In this document: positions 48,801-59,956 of the stretch, one piece after another | How positions within the stretch are numbered: the stretch's first letter is position 1 | Layout: each line of letters starts with the position of its first letter | From: Pyrocephalus nanus | Lineage: Eukaryota > Chordata > Aves > Passeriformes > Tyrannidae | Direction: 5' to 3' | DNA length: 64,000 bases | Assembly (NCBI GenBank): GCA_038380795.1 | Contig: CM076259.1 | Coordinates: forward strand, 100,241,739 to 100,305,738 | Translations under genes and position numbers: made by a program | Notes under the pieces: model-generated | Told to the model about the DNA's origin: nothing | The model's database searches: none | Seen by the model: the letters and a program-made list of their open reading frames with translations, nothing else

Positions 48801-51207
48801 ACATTACATTTACATATTTGCTTGTATTAATAGTTTGTATCAAATGAATTTACTTGTTTAATATTTTATTATATTTAATTCTCAGTGTGTATTATGGAAA
48901 TGCTTATTAAAAACAGAAGTGAGAATTTTACCCTCAATAGAACAAGTGATTTAGGGTTTCTCCTGTTTTGACTCCAAGATGTTAAATTAGAGACTGAATA
49001 AAACTTGCCAAGGTATCTAGATGACTTAGAAATTTATATTTCAGTTTAATAAAATTTAGACCTTTGGCATGCATCCTGTGACATTCATGTAGGAACTTTG
49101 AAATTTTACCTTATCTGACTAAGATTCTGCTGACAGATCTGTGTGATATTTGTAGTCTAGTGAAACAGGTGTGTAGGTTATGATTGAAAATAGTAGCAAA
49201 AATACTGAAGAGCCGACGAAAGACAAAGACAAAAGTCAGATTTGCACCATCTCTGTGAAATAAGACTGCTACTTCCTGGCCAGCTGAAATGTGAAGGGTG
49301 GAGTATTCAGAATGTGGAAAATAAAAGAAGAAAGTTTTTCATGTGTGAGGTTTTCTCTCACAAAATGGTTTGTGCAGTGGAGTAGCAGAACTTTCACTGT
49401 GTTAGCCCAGCAGCACCACCTTGTGTATGTGTGCTCACTTTACTCCATGTATTACCTTTAAGGACCTAGCGAGGTTTACAAGTTTTGGTGTACACCCTGC
49501 TGGAGTAGCATATCTTGCATATAAAAAGTTAAACATAGGTCATTCCTAGAGGAACCAACATAATTCTTATAGCCAGTAACCTTTACGTGCCCACAGTATT
49601 GATATGTGCATTTTTCATTCCATCTCTAGGACTGTATTAGTAGTATTTTCATGGGGTAGTATGAGCATCTCTGCAGAGTTCTGTTATATGCTTACAATGA
49701 AAGTTGAAACTGTTTTTGTTCAGCGTCTGTTGTCATCATGAAGTAAATTTGATCTACATTCATGAATCACCATATGAAAGTTCTTCCAAATTCCAGTATG
49801 GCTGGAGCAATTTACTTCATGAGTATAAAACTGGGTGTCCGTGAAAGCTAGAAGGTGTTTCTAGATCAATAAGTAGAACTGTGCTCCTTTCTCTGTTTTC
49901 AGTACTCTTCTAGTCCAGCTCACAATGTCTACCTTTAGAGTTGTATTAAAGGTGCCATCTGCAGAGTACGGACATACACTAAAGTCCTGTATAAACCCTG
50001 TTTTCAAAAATAAATCATCTGAAAATAGAGGGGCCTAAAAGGGTCAAGACGCGGAGCACAAAGTGTGATCAGAACTCCCACAAGTTCAAACTGAAAAAAA
50101 TCTTTGCTCCTTCTGTAATGTGAAATACTCCTGGTTTATATGTGTTCAGTTTGCATTCCCACCTCAAGAGGATTCCAAGATCATCTGCGAAAGGCAAGAG
50201 ATATAACATATTCCTGAGCTTGCATTCAGGTAAATTCAGTAGCATTCATAGCTTACTCTGTAAAAGCACTTGTTTTACTTGCTCTAAAAAATAGAGTAAC
50301 GGTGCTGCCTGCTGCTAAATCAGTATGTGCTTTTGGGTAACACCCTTTCTTTTTCACACTCAGACTGGAAACAGATAATATGTCCCTGCTTAACTGTTTC
50401 ATTCAGATACTCTACATAAAAAGACCTGAATATTTCTTTGGTGATTTCACAAGGCACCTCTAGAGCTCACACTTTTCAAGGAAATTACGTGACACAAAAC
50501 CTGGTTTGTGGCAGTAAATCCCATTCCTCCTTTGCACACGTGGAAACAGAGATCTGGAGAACCATCCCAGCACCCAGAGTAGAAGGTAGGTTGTGTGGCT
50601 CCCAGCACTTCCTGGCAGTAATTCCTGATTGATTTCTGTGCTAAGGGAGTTTTGAGCCAAAGGTCTTTACTGTTTCACCAGATATTTACAACGTGTATTC
50701 AAAGGTTTCATGGAGGGCTAGTGTTAAACCCACACTGAGCATGAGGCTGGCAAATTGCTGTGTCAGGTTGTTCTCTCACCCCTGCTGAGACTGCAGCTCA
50801 GATGAACACATCAGAGTTAGCTTAAGCTCGTGTCCTGGATGGTGGTAGCTAAGAAGCTGCAGTGATTTGGGAAATATGAAGCATATCCTGAGCAAACTCT
50901 TGGGCATTTAGATGATGCTGGTGTCTACAGAGCAGCATGGATGGTTTTAGCTGTCTGTCTTTAGCTAATTATCAGCTCTGTCTGAAGACCCTGTAGTCAC
51001 AGAGCTGACTGCTGAACAGACATATCTTAGTCAACACAGTTTAGCTTTCACACAGTTAAAGTGGAAGTTTACTACAGACTCTTCTGTCAGCAAACTCAAG
51101 CCAATTAAACCTAGAAAATTTTTCAAGCCAATCAATTTTGCTCTTCTGTTATTGAATAAACTCTATTAATGTTATCATGGCATTGAAAATACAACCACTT
51201 ACTATTT
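45801..51207. other. Unique noncoding DNA, no gene seen
   Basis: No exon or interspersed repeat recognised. A short TG-rich stretch lies at 46620-46636. Frames at 46998-47198 and 47270-47566 are short and unrecognised. 48,700-48,900 is very AT-rich. Confidence 0.5.
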
Positions 51208-51225
51208 AAAAAAAAAAAAAAAAAA
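51208..51225. repeat. Homopolymer A(18)
   Basis: An uninterrupted A run. AATAAA occurs at 51155-51160, about 48 bp upstream, which is too far for a typical cleavage site. A retroposed tail is therefore possible but weakly supported. Confidence 0.9.
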
Positions 51226-52287
51226 GTGAGGAAATTAAATCTACATGATTTACTAGAGAGGTGAACAATTATGTCTGAAAACAAATATTAGCCCTTTCTG
51301 GTGAGAGGCAGGTGGTTGTTACCAGGAATTCACAAAAGACATCACCTTTCATGTCAGTATAGCTTCCATTTTTTATTTTCTTAGCTGCGTTGTTGGCTGG
51401 AGCTGAAAATGAGCAGTTGTCACTGACAGATTTAAATTACTATTCTTTCTATATTGACACTGAAGACTTTTGACATGATAGATTGAATCATCAGTGCTGT
51501 TCATCTGATCAAAAATAAACTCTACTGCAAGAAAGCCTGTGTATCTTTGTTTCTGTGTTACCCACTCAAGGCCCAACTCACACTGTTTACTCACGTCTAT
51601 TTAAACACAGAAAATCACACCCTCCTTAGCTGAAGGCATGTCTGCCTTCCTGCAGTCTGCACCACATTTTATATGAGGAAACTGAGCATCCATGTAATTA
51701 AAAGTTATTGAGAGTCAGCTACCGCAGACAGAAGAGCACTCTGAAGTCCTGGCAGGCAGATGTGCTTCCACTGTTGCTATGCACAGCAAGAAGCCTGTCC
51801 AGCAAGCACTACTGCATTCCTTGTGTTTGCTTCCTGTGTTGCCTTGGCTGTGGGAGCACTAACCACTACCTCACTGCTTGACTTGGCTTCCACAAGCTGT
51901 GAGATTAGAAGTCTTCTGGTCCACTGCTGTACCCCAGGATGCACAAGGAAACTCAGAAGTACCCACTCCTGTGAGGTTTTCTCGCTAATTTTCAGGCTCC
52001 ACTTAACTGGTTTATAACAGAAAACATATAAAGCTGTCACGAGTTGAGGATTGGCTTTGCTGAGTCAAGGAGTGTATAAATGGTGTGTTCTTGAACCCCC
52101 ATAACTCCACTGAGCTACGATGCACTTGATCGACCAAAATGGATGTGACCCTTGTTTCATTGATCCCCTTCTTTCAGGTAACATTGCTAGCTACAGAATC
52201 ATTTCATTCTGAGACAATTGAAGGCATAAGTAAACTTTAAAACTATTTCCAAATGTGCTAAGGTCCAGAAGGTTGTAGGTAGTTAGC
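51226..52287. other. Unique noncoding DNA, no gene seen
   Basis: Overlapping opposite-strand frames at 51760-52040 lie in a GC-richer patch. Neither has a recognisable domain. Confidence 0.5.
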
Positions 52288-52948
52288 CTTTATGAAGGCA
52301 AAATCACTCCTGACCAACCTCATAGCCTTCTATGACAACCTGACTAGCCTGACAGACAAGAGGAAAGCAGTGGATGCTGTTTATCTTGAATTTAGCAAGG
52401 CTTTTAACACTGTTTCCCATACCATTCTCATGTACAAACTAATGAAGTGCAGATTAGATATACAGTGAGGTGGACTGAAACTGGCTGAACTGCTGGGCTT
52501 GGAGATTTGTGTTTAGCAGCACAAAGTCCAAGCAGCAACCAGTCACCAGTTGGTGCCTCCCAGTGGTCAACATCAGCAAAAAATACTGTTTAATAACTTC
52601 ATTAATGATCTGGATGAAGTGCCAGAGTGCATCTCACAAAGTTTGCAGATGATGCAAAACTGGGAGGAGGGATCATTGCACCAGGTAGTTTTGTTGCTAT
52701 TGAACCTTGACAGCCTGGAAAGCTGGCCAGAGAGGAATCTCACAAAGTTCAGCAAAGGCAAATGGTAAGAAATACTCCAGTACATGCTGGGGGCTGATCA
52801 ACTGCAGTGCAACTTTCCAGAACAAGGCTCTGGGGTCCTGGTGGTTGACCATGAGCCAGCAATGCGCATGTGCAAGACTTTTCCTGTAGAGAGCTACACA
52901 TCCCAGGAATCTTCTTGGGCTCTGCTCAGTTTGCCAGAAGAGAGGTAG
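52288..52948 (+). repeat. CR1 LINE, reverse-transcriptase part of ORF2
   Basis: This is an internal CR1 fragment from the RT domain of ORF2. In the first part the broken translation reads YDNLTSLTDKRKAVDAVYLE then FSKAFNTVSHTILMYKLMK, the conserved RT block with F-D-x-V normally in place of the degenerate FNTV. Later come NNFINDLDEVPEC (consensus FINDLD) and, at DNA level, TTTGCAGATGATGCAAAACT around 52643, encoding the FADD catalytic block where Ala-Asp-Asp is kept. Then follow CAGTACATGCTGGGGGCTGA (near 52780), GGTCCTGGTGGTTGACCATG (near 52832) and GAGCCAGCAATGCGCATGTG (near 52853). Stops, frameshifts and internal deletions make it a dead fragment. Both the 5' end and the whole 3' untranslated region are missing, so it must have lost its 3' end after insertion. 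Confidence 0.92.
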
Positions 52949-53284
52949 TCCACTATGTCAAACATACCACGTCTAGTGAAATATATCTTATGGTTTTCAT
53001 GGTGGATTATTTGCTTGAAGTTTTCTCTAGTAAAACCTAGGGAAGAGTGAATAATTATCTAATAGAAAGTCATAGCTTTCTAAAAACAAAAACAAATGCA
53101 CAGCTGCAGTTTTGCCAAAGGACTTTCTTCCTTCACTGCTAATATATCTTCTGTGGATTGATTTCATCAGTCCTTCTGTGCATAAGGGAAAATCCTTAGT
53201 TCCTTCCAAAACACTGCTTTTTATAAGAGACACTGTAACACATGTATAGGCCATGCTTTAAATTTTTGCTGTTCCCAAATTTCT

Positions 53285-53314
53285 GTTCCTTCTCCTCCAT
53301 GGAGGAGAAGGAAC
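53285..53314. repeat. Perfect 30 bp palindrome
   Basis: The left arm GTTCCTTCTCCTCCA is followed directly by its exact reverse complement TGGAGGAGAAGGAAC, with no spacer and no mismatch. The arms are strand-asymmetric: pyrimidine-rich on the left, purine-rich on the right. Such an inverted repeat can extrude a cruciform or form a tight RNA hairpin. It does not lie in a recognised repeat. Confidence 0.97.
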
Positions 53315-53363
53315 TTTTCTATGGAAAATTAGGAATAAGCATCCTGTGACCTTTCAAGAAAAA

Positions 53364-53376
53364 GAAAAAAAAAAAA
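53364..53376. repeat. Homopolymer A(13)
   Basis: A run of A, preceded by GAAAAAG, about 50 bp after the palindrome. Confidence 0.85.
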
Positions 53377-56300
53377 TTGATACTGGCTAGTCACTTACAG
53401 AAGTGCAATAAAGCTGGAAATACACTCACCCAACACCCTCAACAAGTAGCTCCAAATCCTGCTTATATGGATGGGCTCCACATGCACTTCACATCTCCAG
53501 CAAGGCAGACCTGAGCTACACAAATGCTCACAGTGAGGGAACACAGTCCTAGAGGCACAGCTGTGATTTGCCTTGTTTCTGTTGAAGCAAGACAACTGTG
53601 TTAGTTGAACTCAATGGTGGATGGAGGAAGGGTAAGCCTGGAGGAAGATTAGAAACAGATATGAGCTGCCACCAGGACACTTTACCTGCCCACAGTCCTT
53701 TGTTTTTCACTGAATTGAGGCCAGGAACAAAACACAAGATACCAGGGGCTAAATTAGTCATCCTGGTGACCAACTATACCACACAAGACACAGATCAGTA
53801 TGCCTTGGGTAGAGCAAAGCAAAAGGCCATATTGAACAGAGAGTCCATGGATGATCAATCCTTTCTGTGTAACTCAGCCTCCTTGGATAAACAGTAGGAC
53901 TGCTACTAAAAGAGGCTAACAATGAAACCTAGGAGCTCTGAGCCACAGTGGGTAGCATAATTTGGCCTGGACTAAAGTATGTCATGAGCATTGAGTCCAA
54001 GCTCTTACTTTAGTCAATTCAAATATAGTTCTGCAGAGCTGATTGGGCAGTAGGTCACTCCTCCCTGACCTCCTTGCTGCCTCTCCAGAAAGATGTTAGT
54101 CTCCATTATTATCTCAATTACTATCATACCTACCTTCCTGTGATACCCTGAAACTTTTTTGGTGCCTTTGGATATCTGTGACTGGATAGCTGTATTACTT
54201 CCTGGGTGCAGAATGTGAGAGGAGCCAAGGGACAAACAAGATCTGGTGCCATGAGAGATGTCCTAAGGGTCTGAGACACCTGCATAGGCTGCCATATTTG
54301 TCACAGGACCTAGGAAGACCCATTCCTCCCTAGAAGGGCATGTGCAGCTCAGCTGGGGTACTCTAGGGCATCTCAAATGCATGTATAGATCTTTGGATCC
54401 TGCTGCCAGCATTATTCTCGGAGAGAGAAAGTGATATTGGCAAGCATACAGTTGGTTACACAATGAAATTTATCTTTCTTTTTCTCTACGGCAAACCTTC
54501 TTTAGCTTGTGGTGTCTCTACAGGTAATATTTGCATGAACATTTGTCATCCTCCAGGGCATCCTCAAAATCTTTGCTTTGGCTCTTATGTCACTTGCTTT
54601 CAGGTAGCTTTTTCTAATCCCCACCAGCTGGCTGGAGACCTTCTGGGAAGGAGAATAGGGAAAGAGAGCAGAGCAAAGTTGTGTGTGTCTGGTATAAATT
54701 GCTATGAATTGCAATACACACTTTTGAACTGCAGAAAGGCCTGCTCTTTGCTCATGAACGCCTCATGACTAAACACATGGATAATGAGTGCCACTGAGCA
54801 TGGATGCAGAGCCTTGCTCTGATAGGTAGAGAGCTTTCCTGCAGCCTCTCCTGCCACACTGTGGTTCAGTCAAGGCATTCTCCTCAAAGTGTTGGAGACT
54901 TGTTTGTTTCTTTTTCTGTCAGTTGCACATATTTGGAGAAGACACACACAGATGTGTTGTTCTGTGGAGTAGGTAGAAAATCCAATAAATAAACATCTCA
55001 AAGCCCAAACTAAGAATGTAGAAATCAATTACCTCCTATTTTACCTCTTCCTCTCTAGCCACCTCTGTTTCATCTGCAGTTTATGATTTACTATGTTGCA
55101 CTTTCACTTCCATACTGTCTTTGTCTAACCTAATGAAATGAGAGCATCAGGTGCCTTTTAGTTTACTTAAGTGATATTTAAAGCATCATTTTAAAGAAAA
55201 AGACCCTAAAGTTGGTCAAAATTGCTATAATGATATTTTAATCTAGGAAACTGTCATTTGTGGTAATTTATCATATACTTTGACACCATAATTTTAATAT
55301 TATATTTTAATGTTACTTAATACTTTTTATTCTTTGATTATTTTTTTTTAAATCTTGATTTTAATTTAGATTTATTTTGGGTTGACTTTTTAAACTGGAA
55401 GATGGACACCAGTTTTAGTATTACAACTCTAATTTAGGCTAAACGCCATTGCAGACTCTCCATATCAGAAACTTGTTTTACAGAAAATACTTCAGGGCTT
55501 TACATCTGCTGTGCAGATGGGTAGCACACTCCGTGCCTGTGCAAGAGTTACTGACACCCATAAGACTCCATATACTCCAGAAGATATCCACTCCCAGCAC
55601 TGCTTGGAAAACTGGTGGCAGACACAAGTCTTGCTCTTTGGCATGCAAAGAGTAAGATTTTGTTTGTTTCTTCTTCTCTTTGCAATATACTTCATGGTTT
55701 GTATCGTTTCAAACCTTTCACATATGCTGTACTCAAACCCTTAGGAAAAAAATCACCTTCACAACTTAAATAAGGGAATTTTTCTTTGAGGACTGTGCAC
55801 ATGAACTGAGAAGGAAAATGCACTGATATTTAACCTCTGGAGCCACTCAGTATTATTGTTGACCTTATCTCTTGCAGATTTGTGCTGTGCAAAACCCTAC
55901 TGACTACTTTTGTTCTTTGTTGGCAAAAAAAAACCCCTGCTGCAGAGGTTTTTTACTTCCCTGTCATTTGTCATCTCCCAATCCTTTCCACCCTCTCAAA
56001 TCCATCCTTTCCCTATCTGTCCAAACCAGTAATATGCCTATTCATCTCCTTTCTCAAGGGCACTAGATTTTCAAATCAGCCTTTTACTGCCTTCCTCTAG
56101 ACCTGGACAAAAATGAATAGCTTAATTTAATGGGGAAAAAAAAATTCTGCATTAATTCCATTCCACTTTGGAATGAATAAAATATGTACAACTGAAAAAA
56201 CCCCACAAAAGTGGCATGTTAGGCAGGCAGCAGCCCTGCTAGCAGCATACCTACCTTCTCAGGAAAAGCCTGTACCTGCTTGGCAGCATTAGATGCTCAT

Positions 56301-57331
56301 CCCATAGCAACAGAGTTGTTGATTCGCTGGAAACTGTCTGGAGTTAAGGTTTTTGTATGTGGCTACAATTCTTTGTCTTCTATTGTGCTAGTCTTTCCAA
56401 ACTGTATCGAGAAGCCTAAGGAGATTGGTCTTTGAGCCTTAAGTTAAATGGGATGAATATAAGCCACACATTAGACAGATGGTTTGGGAAAGAGGCCAGT
56501 CTGTTGTGTATTTGAGCAGTGCCTAACAACTTATTTAAGTCCTGTGCAAGACTAGAGGGAGGTTTGCAAATGCTGTGTTAGCACAGATGACAGGAATACA
56601 CTCAAAAGCTGACATAAAAATACCACATTTAGATTTTGAGATCTCCTCTGGGGTACATACAGCAGTGTCTAAGAAGGAATATTCACCTGTGACAATTTCA
56701 AAATGTTTTGCAAAATTGAAATGTGGGATGATCATCCTAACCTCTCATTATATACTCTTCTTTCCGTACCCATGAGCATATTAAACTCCTCACATATGTC
56801 TAAATCATATTACCTTGAATAAATTTGTGATTTATGTGTAATGTGATGTATATACCCAAACAGTGTAATTTTTCCTTTCCATATGAGTTTTTGAAAGAGG
56901 TAGCTTATACTGGAAGTTCAAACTTGCTTTTAATATACTGATCTGCGCAAGCACTTCTGCTAACAGAAGATGAGCTGGTGATTTTACATTTATCAGGTAC
57001 ATTTTGTAAAGCTCTCTTCATGAATTCTCTGCAAATGCAGCTGCTTTTCCTAAGAAAAAAGTATAACAACTAATTGGATGTCTATAAAAAGGTCTTTGAA
57101 TGGAGCTGAAACCACAGTAACAGAAACCCTGTCTGTAAGTAATTAATTGCAAAATAGCATGACAAGTCTCTTGTCCCAGACTGCTTGCCAGTAAGGTCTG
57201 AAACAAGGGAGAACTGCATCTAATTTTTTCTGGTACTGCAAATCAGTGATTCCTTTGCCCAAGACTAGAGTACACTTTTATTTCCACCCAAAGTTAGCAT
57301 TAAAATGCTATAATGAGGCTGTTGGAAAGGG

Positions 57332-57360
57332 TCCTATTGACTTCAATGGATTTGGGGTCA
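57332..57360. repeat. Ancient interspersed-repeat relic
   Basis: TCCTATTGACTTCAATGGAT followed by TTGGGGTCA matches the central word (ATTGACTTCAATGG) of a common, very old bird/reptile repeat, also seen at 23646 and more weakly at 20511. Only the core is recognisable. Confidence 0.35.
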
Positions 57361-57849
57361 AGATCTCTTGACTCTAGACCAACAAAGCATTTCTAGGAGA
57401 CTTTTCATATGTTCAGATACATATTGTACTTTAAAAGATTTATTAGATTAAGGTTTCCAAAAGCTATTCTATAATTCAGACTTATTTATGTTATGTTACT
57501 GCCTCGGAGTTCTTGTAAAGATACAGGTTTGACTGATGAAGACTACATATATAGAACAAAAAGTCCTCACTGAACTGAAATCAAAGGCCAAGAACATATC
57601 CCACTAAATGACCCCACTGACAACTGAGTTCTTCACCCTGTAACATTTTATTCTGTCCAAGCACCTAAAAGAGCTTGCTTCAGTCCATGTGCAAAAGAAG
57701 ACACCCTTGGATTTTGGAATGCTGGACAACATCTGTAACCCTGCAACAATTCTTCCATATGGTCATATACCGTCAAGTGAACTCACTAAAATGGCTGGCT
57801 CTCCACAGTGGGAAAGTGATAGATTTCATTAAAAGCCAACCATAGAAAA

Positions 57850-57901
57850 TTTAACATTTATGTGTTTATGTTCCCAAGTTTAAGATTTATGTGTTTATGT
57901 T
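57850..57901. repeat. 29 bp tandem duplication
   Basis: Two 23 bp words, 57850-57872 and 57879-57901, differ at one position. Each contains ATTTATGTGTTTATGTT. It is a small recent duplication with no further copies. Confidence 0.9.
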
Positions 57902-59651
57902 GACAATCCACAAAAAGGAACAAAACAGAAGAGGTCATAGACCTTAAGTTTCCCTGGAATTTGATTAGCCCTAGTTACTGGTAATTTGAGCAGACAACAC
58001 AGAAAATGTGGGCAGAGCTCGAAGACATCTCTGCACTAGCCAAGAAGTAAAATCACTTATATAGCAGAAGCTCAAAACTAAGAAACTCAGCCTTGCGTTC
58101 AGCCATGACCTAGAGAGCTGAAATCACCCCAAACCCATAAGCATGGAAAGATATGTTAGGTGAGATACATCACTCAGTGCATTCACAAGGTGCTTGGTAA
58201 TATATCAAATATGATATGATAACACACATTCAGATCGCTCCCACTGTTACCGTATTCACAATAAGGCAGTAGCTTCCTAAATCACTTTTCACTGATCATT
58301 TTGCACATATCTGTGATTCCAATTAGTCTTAGGGCAAAACCACAGTGGTGAGACTCTATAAAAGGATATTCTTCAGCCAAGAAATTAAGATGTTCACTCT
58401 CACATCAATATAAAGTGTTCCTGACCAGCTTCTCCTTCAGGGGTTTGAACATACACTGTGACCTACCCATCTGACTTTGCTAACCCAGCAGTGAGGCTTT
58501 TATCAGCCCATTCTATTCATCATTGCCATGTTCTCCTCTTCCCAAGGATTTCAAGCATTTTATATGAAATTGCTCTTAGATCAGAGAACGAAAATTGCCT
58601 TCCCATTTCTTTTCTTCTCTAGGTGTCCTTTACACTAATCCCACACTTCAACCAATGTGAGGGTTTTTTTTGAAGAAGGTGCAGGTCACAGAGAGCTTCC
58701 CCCAGCAGAAAGCCAGACTACCAGGAGACATGGAAGGCTTGACTGTAATAAGGTGTGTGCTACTGAGAGACATTGCACTGGATGTGCAGGAGTATACACT
58801 AACAATCTGTCCTTGGCTCAATAAAATAAAATGCAATAACTTTGGCTGGAAGAATTCAGAGATTCATCATGCTTAGATCGTGATATATCCCAGTGTTTAA
58901 GACATATGAGAAATTGCTTAAAAACCCCTCTAGCAGAAGAGCAATTCTATCCACGTTGCTCAGAAATGTTGGATAAAATTTCTGCTGCGTTATGAAACAA
59001 AAACTAGAGGCAATGTGACCCTATCATTATTCTGAGCATGACATTCAGTTGCCTCCTTTCTGGTGCTATATCAAATGCCCAGTGTTGTTTTATATCCTAC
59101 TAGAAAAGTCCAAGTCTCCCACAGATCCTTCATCATATTTAGTCTCACATGATTGCCTAAAATATCACCAGACATACAAAGTGGCAATGGGGCATGTGCT
59201 GAAATAATTGAAGAATATGCTCTTGTCTTTTGAGGTTGCACTGTTGTAGTTATCTAATAACATTACAGTTTTAAGGACATATGTTCTTCATCAGGATGAG
59301 AAGGAAGCAGTCTTGTTCCAAACTTCAGCATCAGTTTTGGTAAGTTTCACTGGAACTGGGAGTTTCATGGTATGACAGGGTACACAAACAGAGGTATAGG
59401 TGCTGCACAGTCTTCTGATGTGTAAATCAAAGCAAGTTTGAACCCAACTCAAATTAATCCCCAGGAGTGTCAGGTAAGACATTATTCTCATTGGTGACTT
59501 TAATTTTAGCCTGTTGAATTCATTTAAGGGCAAATCATGCTTGGTTATATATACATTACATGCCCAAGAAAGGACACAGAAATGCACAATCAGGAAGCTG
59601 GTTCTGATAAGAAGGTTAAGTTTAAGGTACAGCCTTATTCCTTTCAATGAA

Positions 59652-59664
59652 TTTTTTTTTTTTT
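59652..59664. repeat. Homopolymer T(13)
   Basis: A run of T followed by CCAGAG. This pyrimidine-AG shape resembles a splice acceptor, but no convincing exon follows. Confidence 0.85.
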
Positions 59665-59940
59665 CCAGAGGCTGACTTCTTTCACCTTCTTATGTTAATT
59701 TTTAGGGACAGAGAACCTAATTCTGAGTACATTAAAGCAGGTGTGAGTGAGAAATAATTTCACTGGGTTGAGTTTTGTTTCACTTACACATCAAAGTCAA
59801 CATTTCTTCTGGTCTGGCTGTCAGGTTCACATTCAACTGAATACATGTAGCCTTTGAAATACAGAGGAGCTGAATAAGCCTTTTAAGCAAATCCAGAAAT
59901 TACTGAAAGGGTCATTAGACTATATCAGCATTCAAAATTT

Positions 59941-59956
59941 GCGTGTGTGTGTGTGG
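59941..59956. repeat. Microsatellite (GT)7
   Basis: A short GT dinucleotide run that starts with GCGT. Confidence 0.9.

Larger units (their letters stand above)
52949..57331. other. Unique noncoding DNA, no gene seen
   Basis: Nothing coding is recognised. Frames at 53598-53897 (99 codons) and 54463-54768 (101 codons) are unrecognised. The latter starts with a hydrophobic stretch, but the rest shows no family. AT-rich DNA lies at 55,180-55,440. The palindrome and an A-run inside are listed separately. Confidence 0.5.

Noticed and set aside
52190..52215. CR1-tail-like word ACAGAATCATTTCATTCTGA
   Set aside because: It resembles the start of a minus-strand CR1 3' end, but the following bases do not match CR1 and no body is present.
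54463..54768. Frame starting with a signal-peptide-like hydrophobic stretch
   Set aside because: The hydrophobic start comes from a T-rich run. The rest has no family pattern, and there is an overlapping antisense frame.
59291..59647. 118-codon minus-strand frame
   Set aside because: No domain recognised. It ends beside the T(13) run, and nothing suggests splicing or conservation from the sequence alone.
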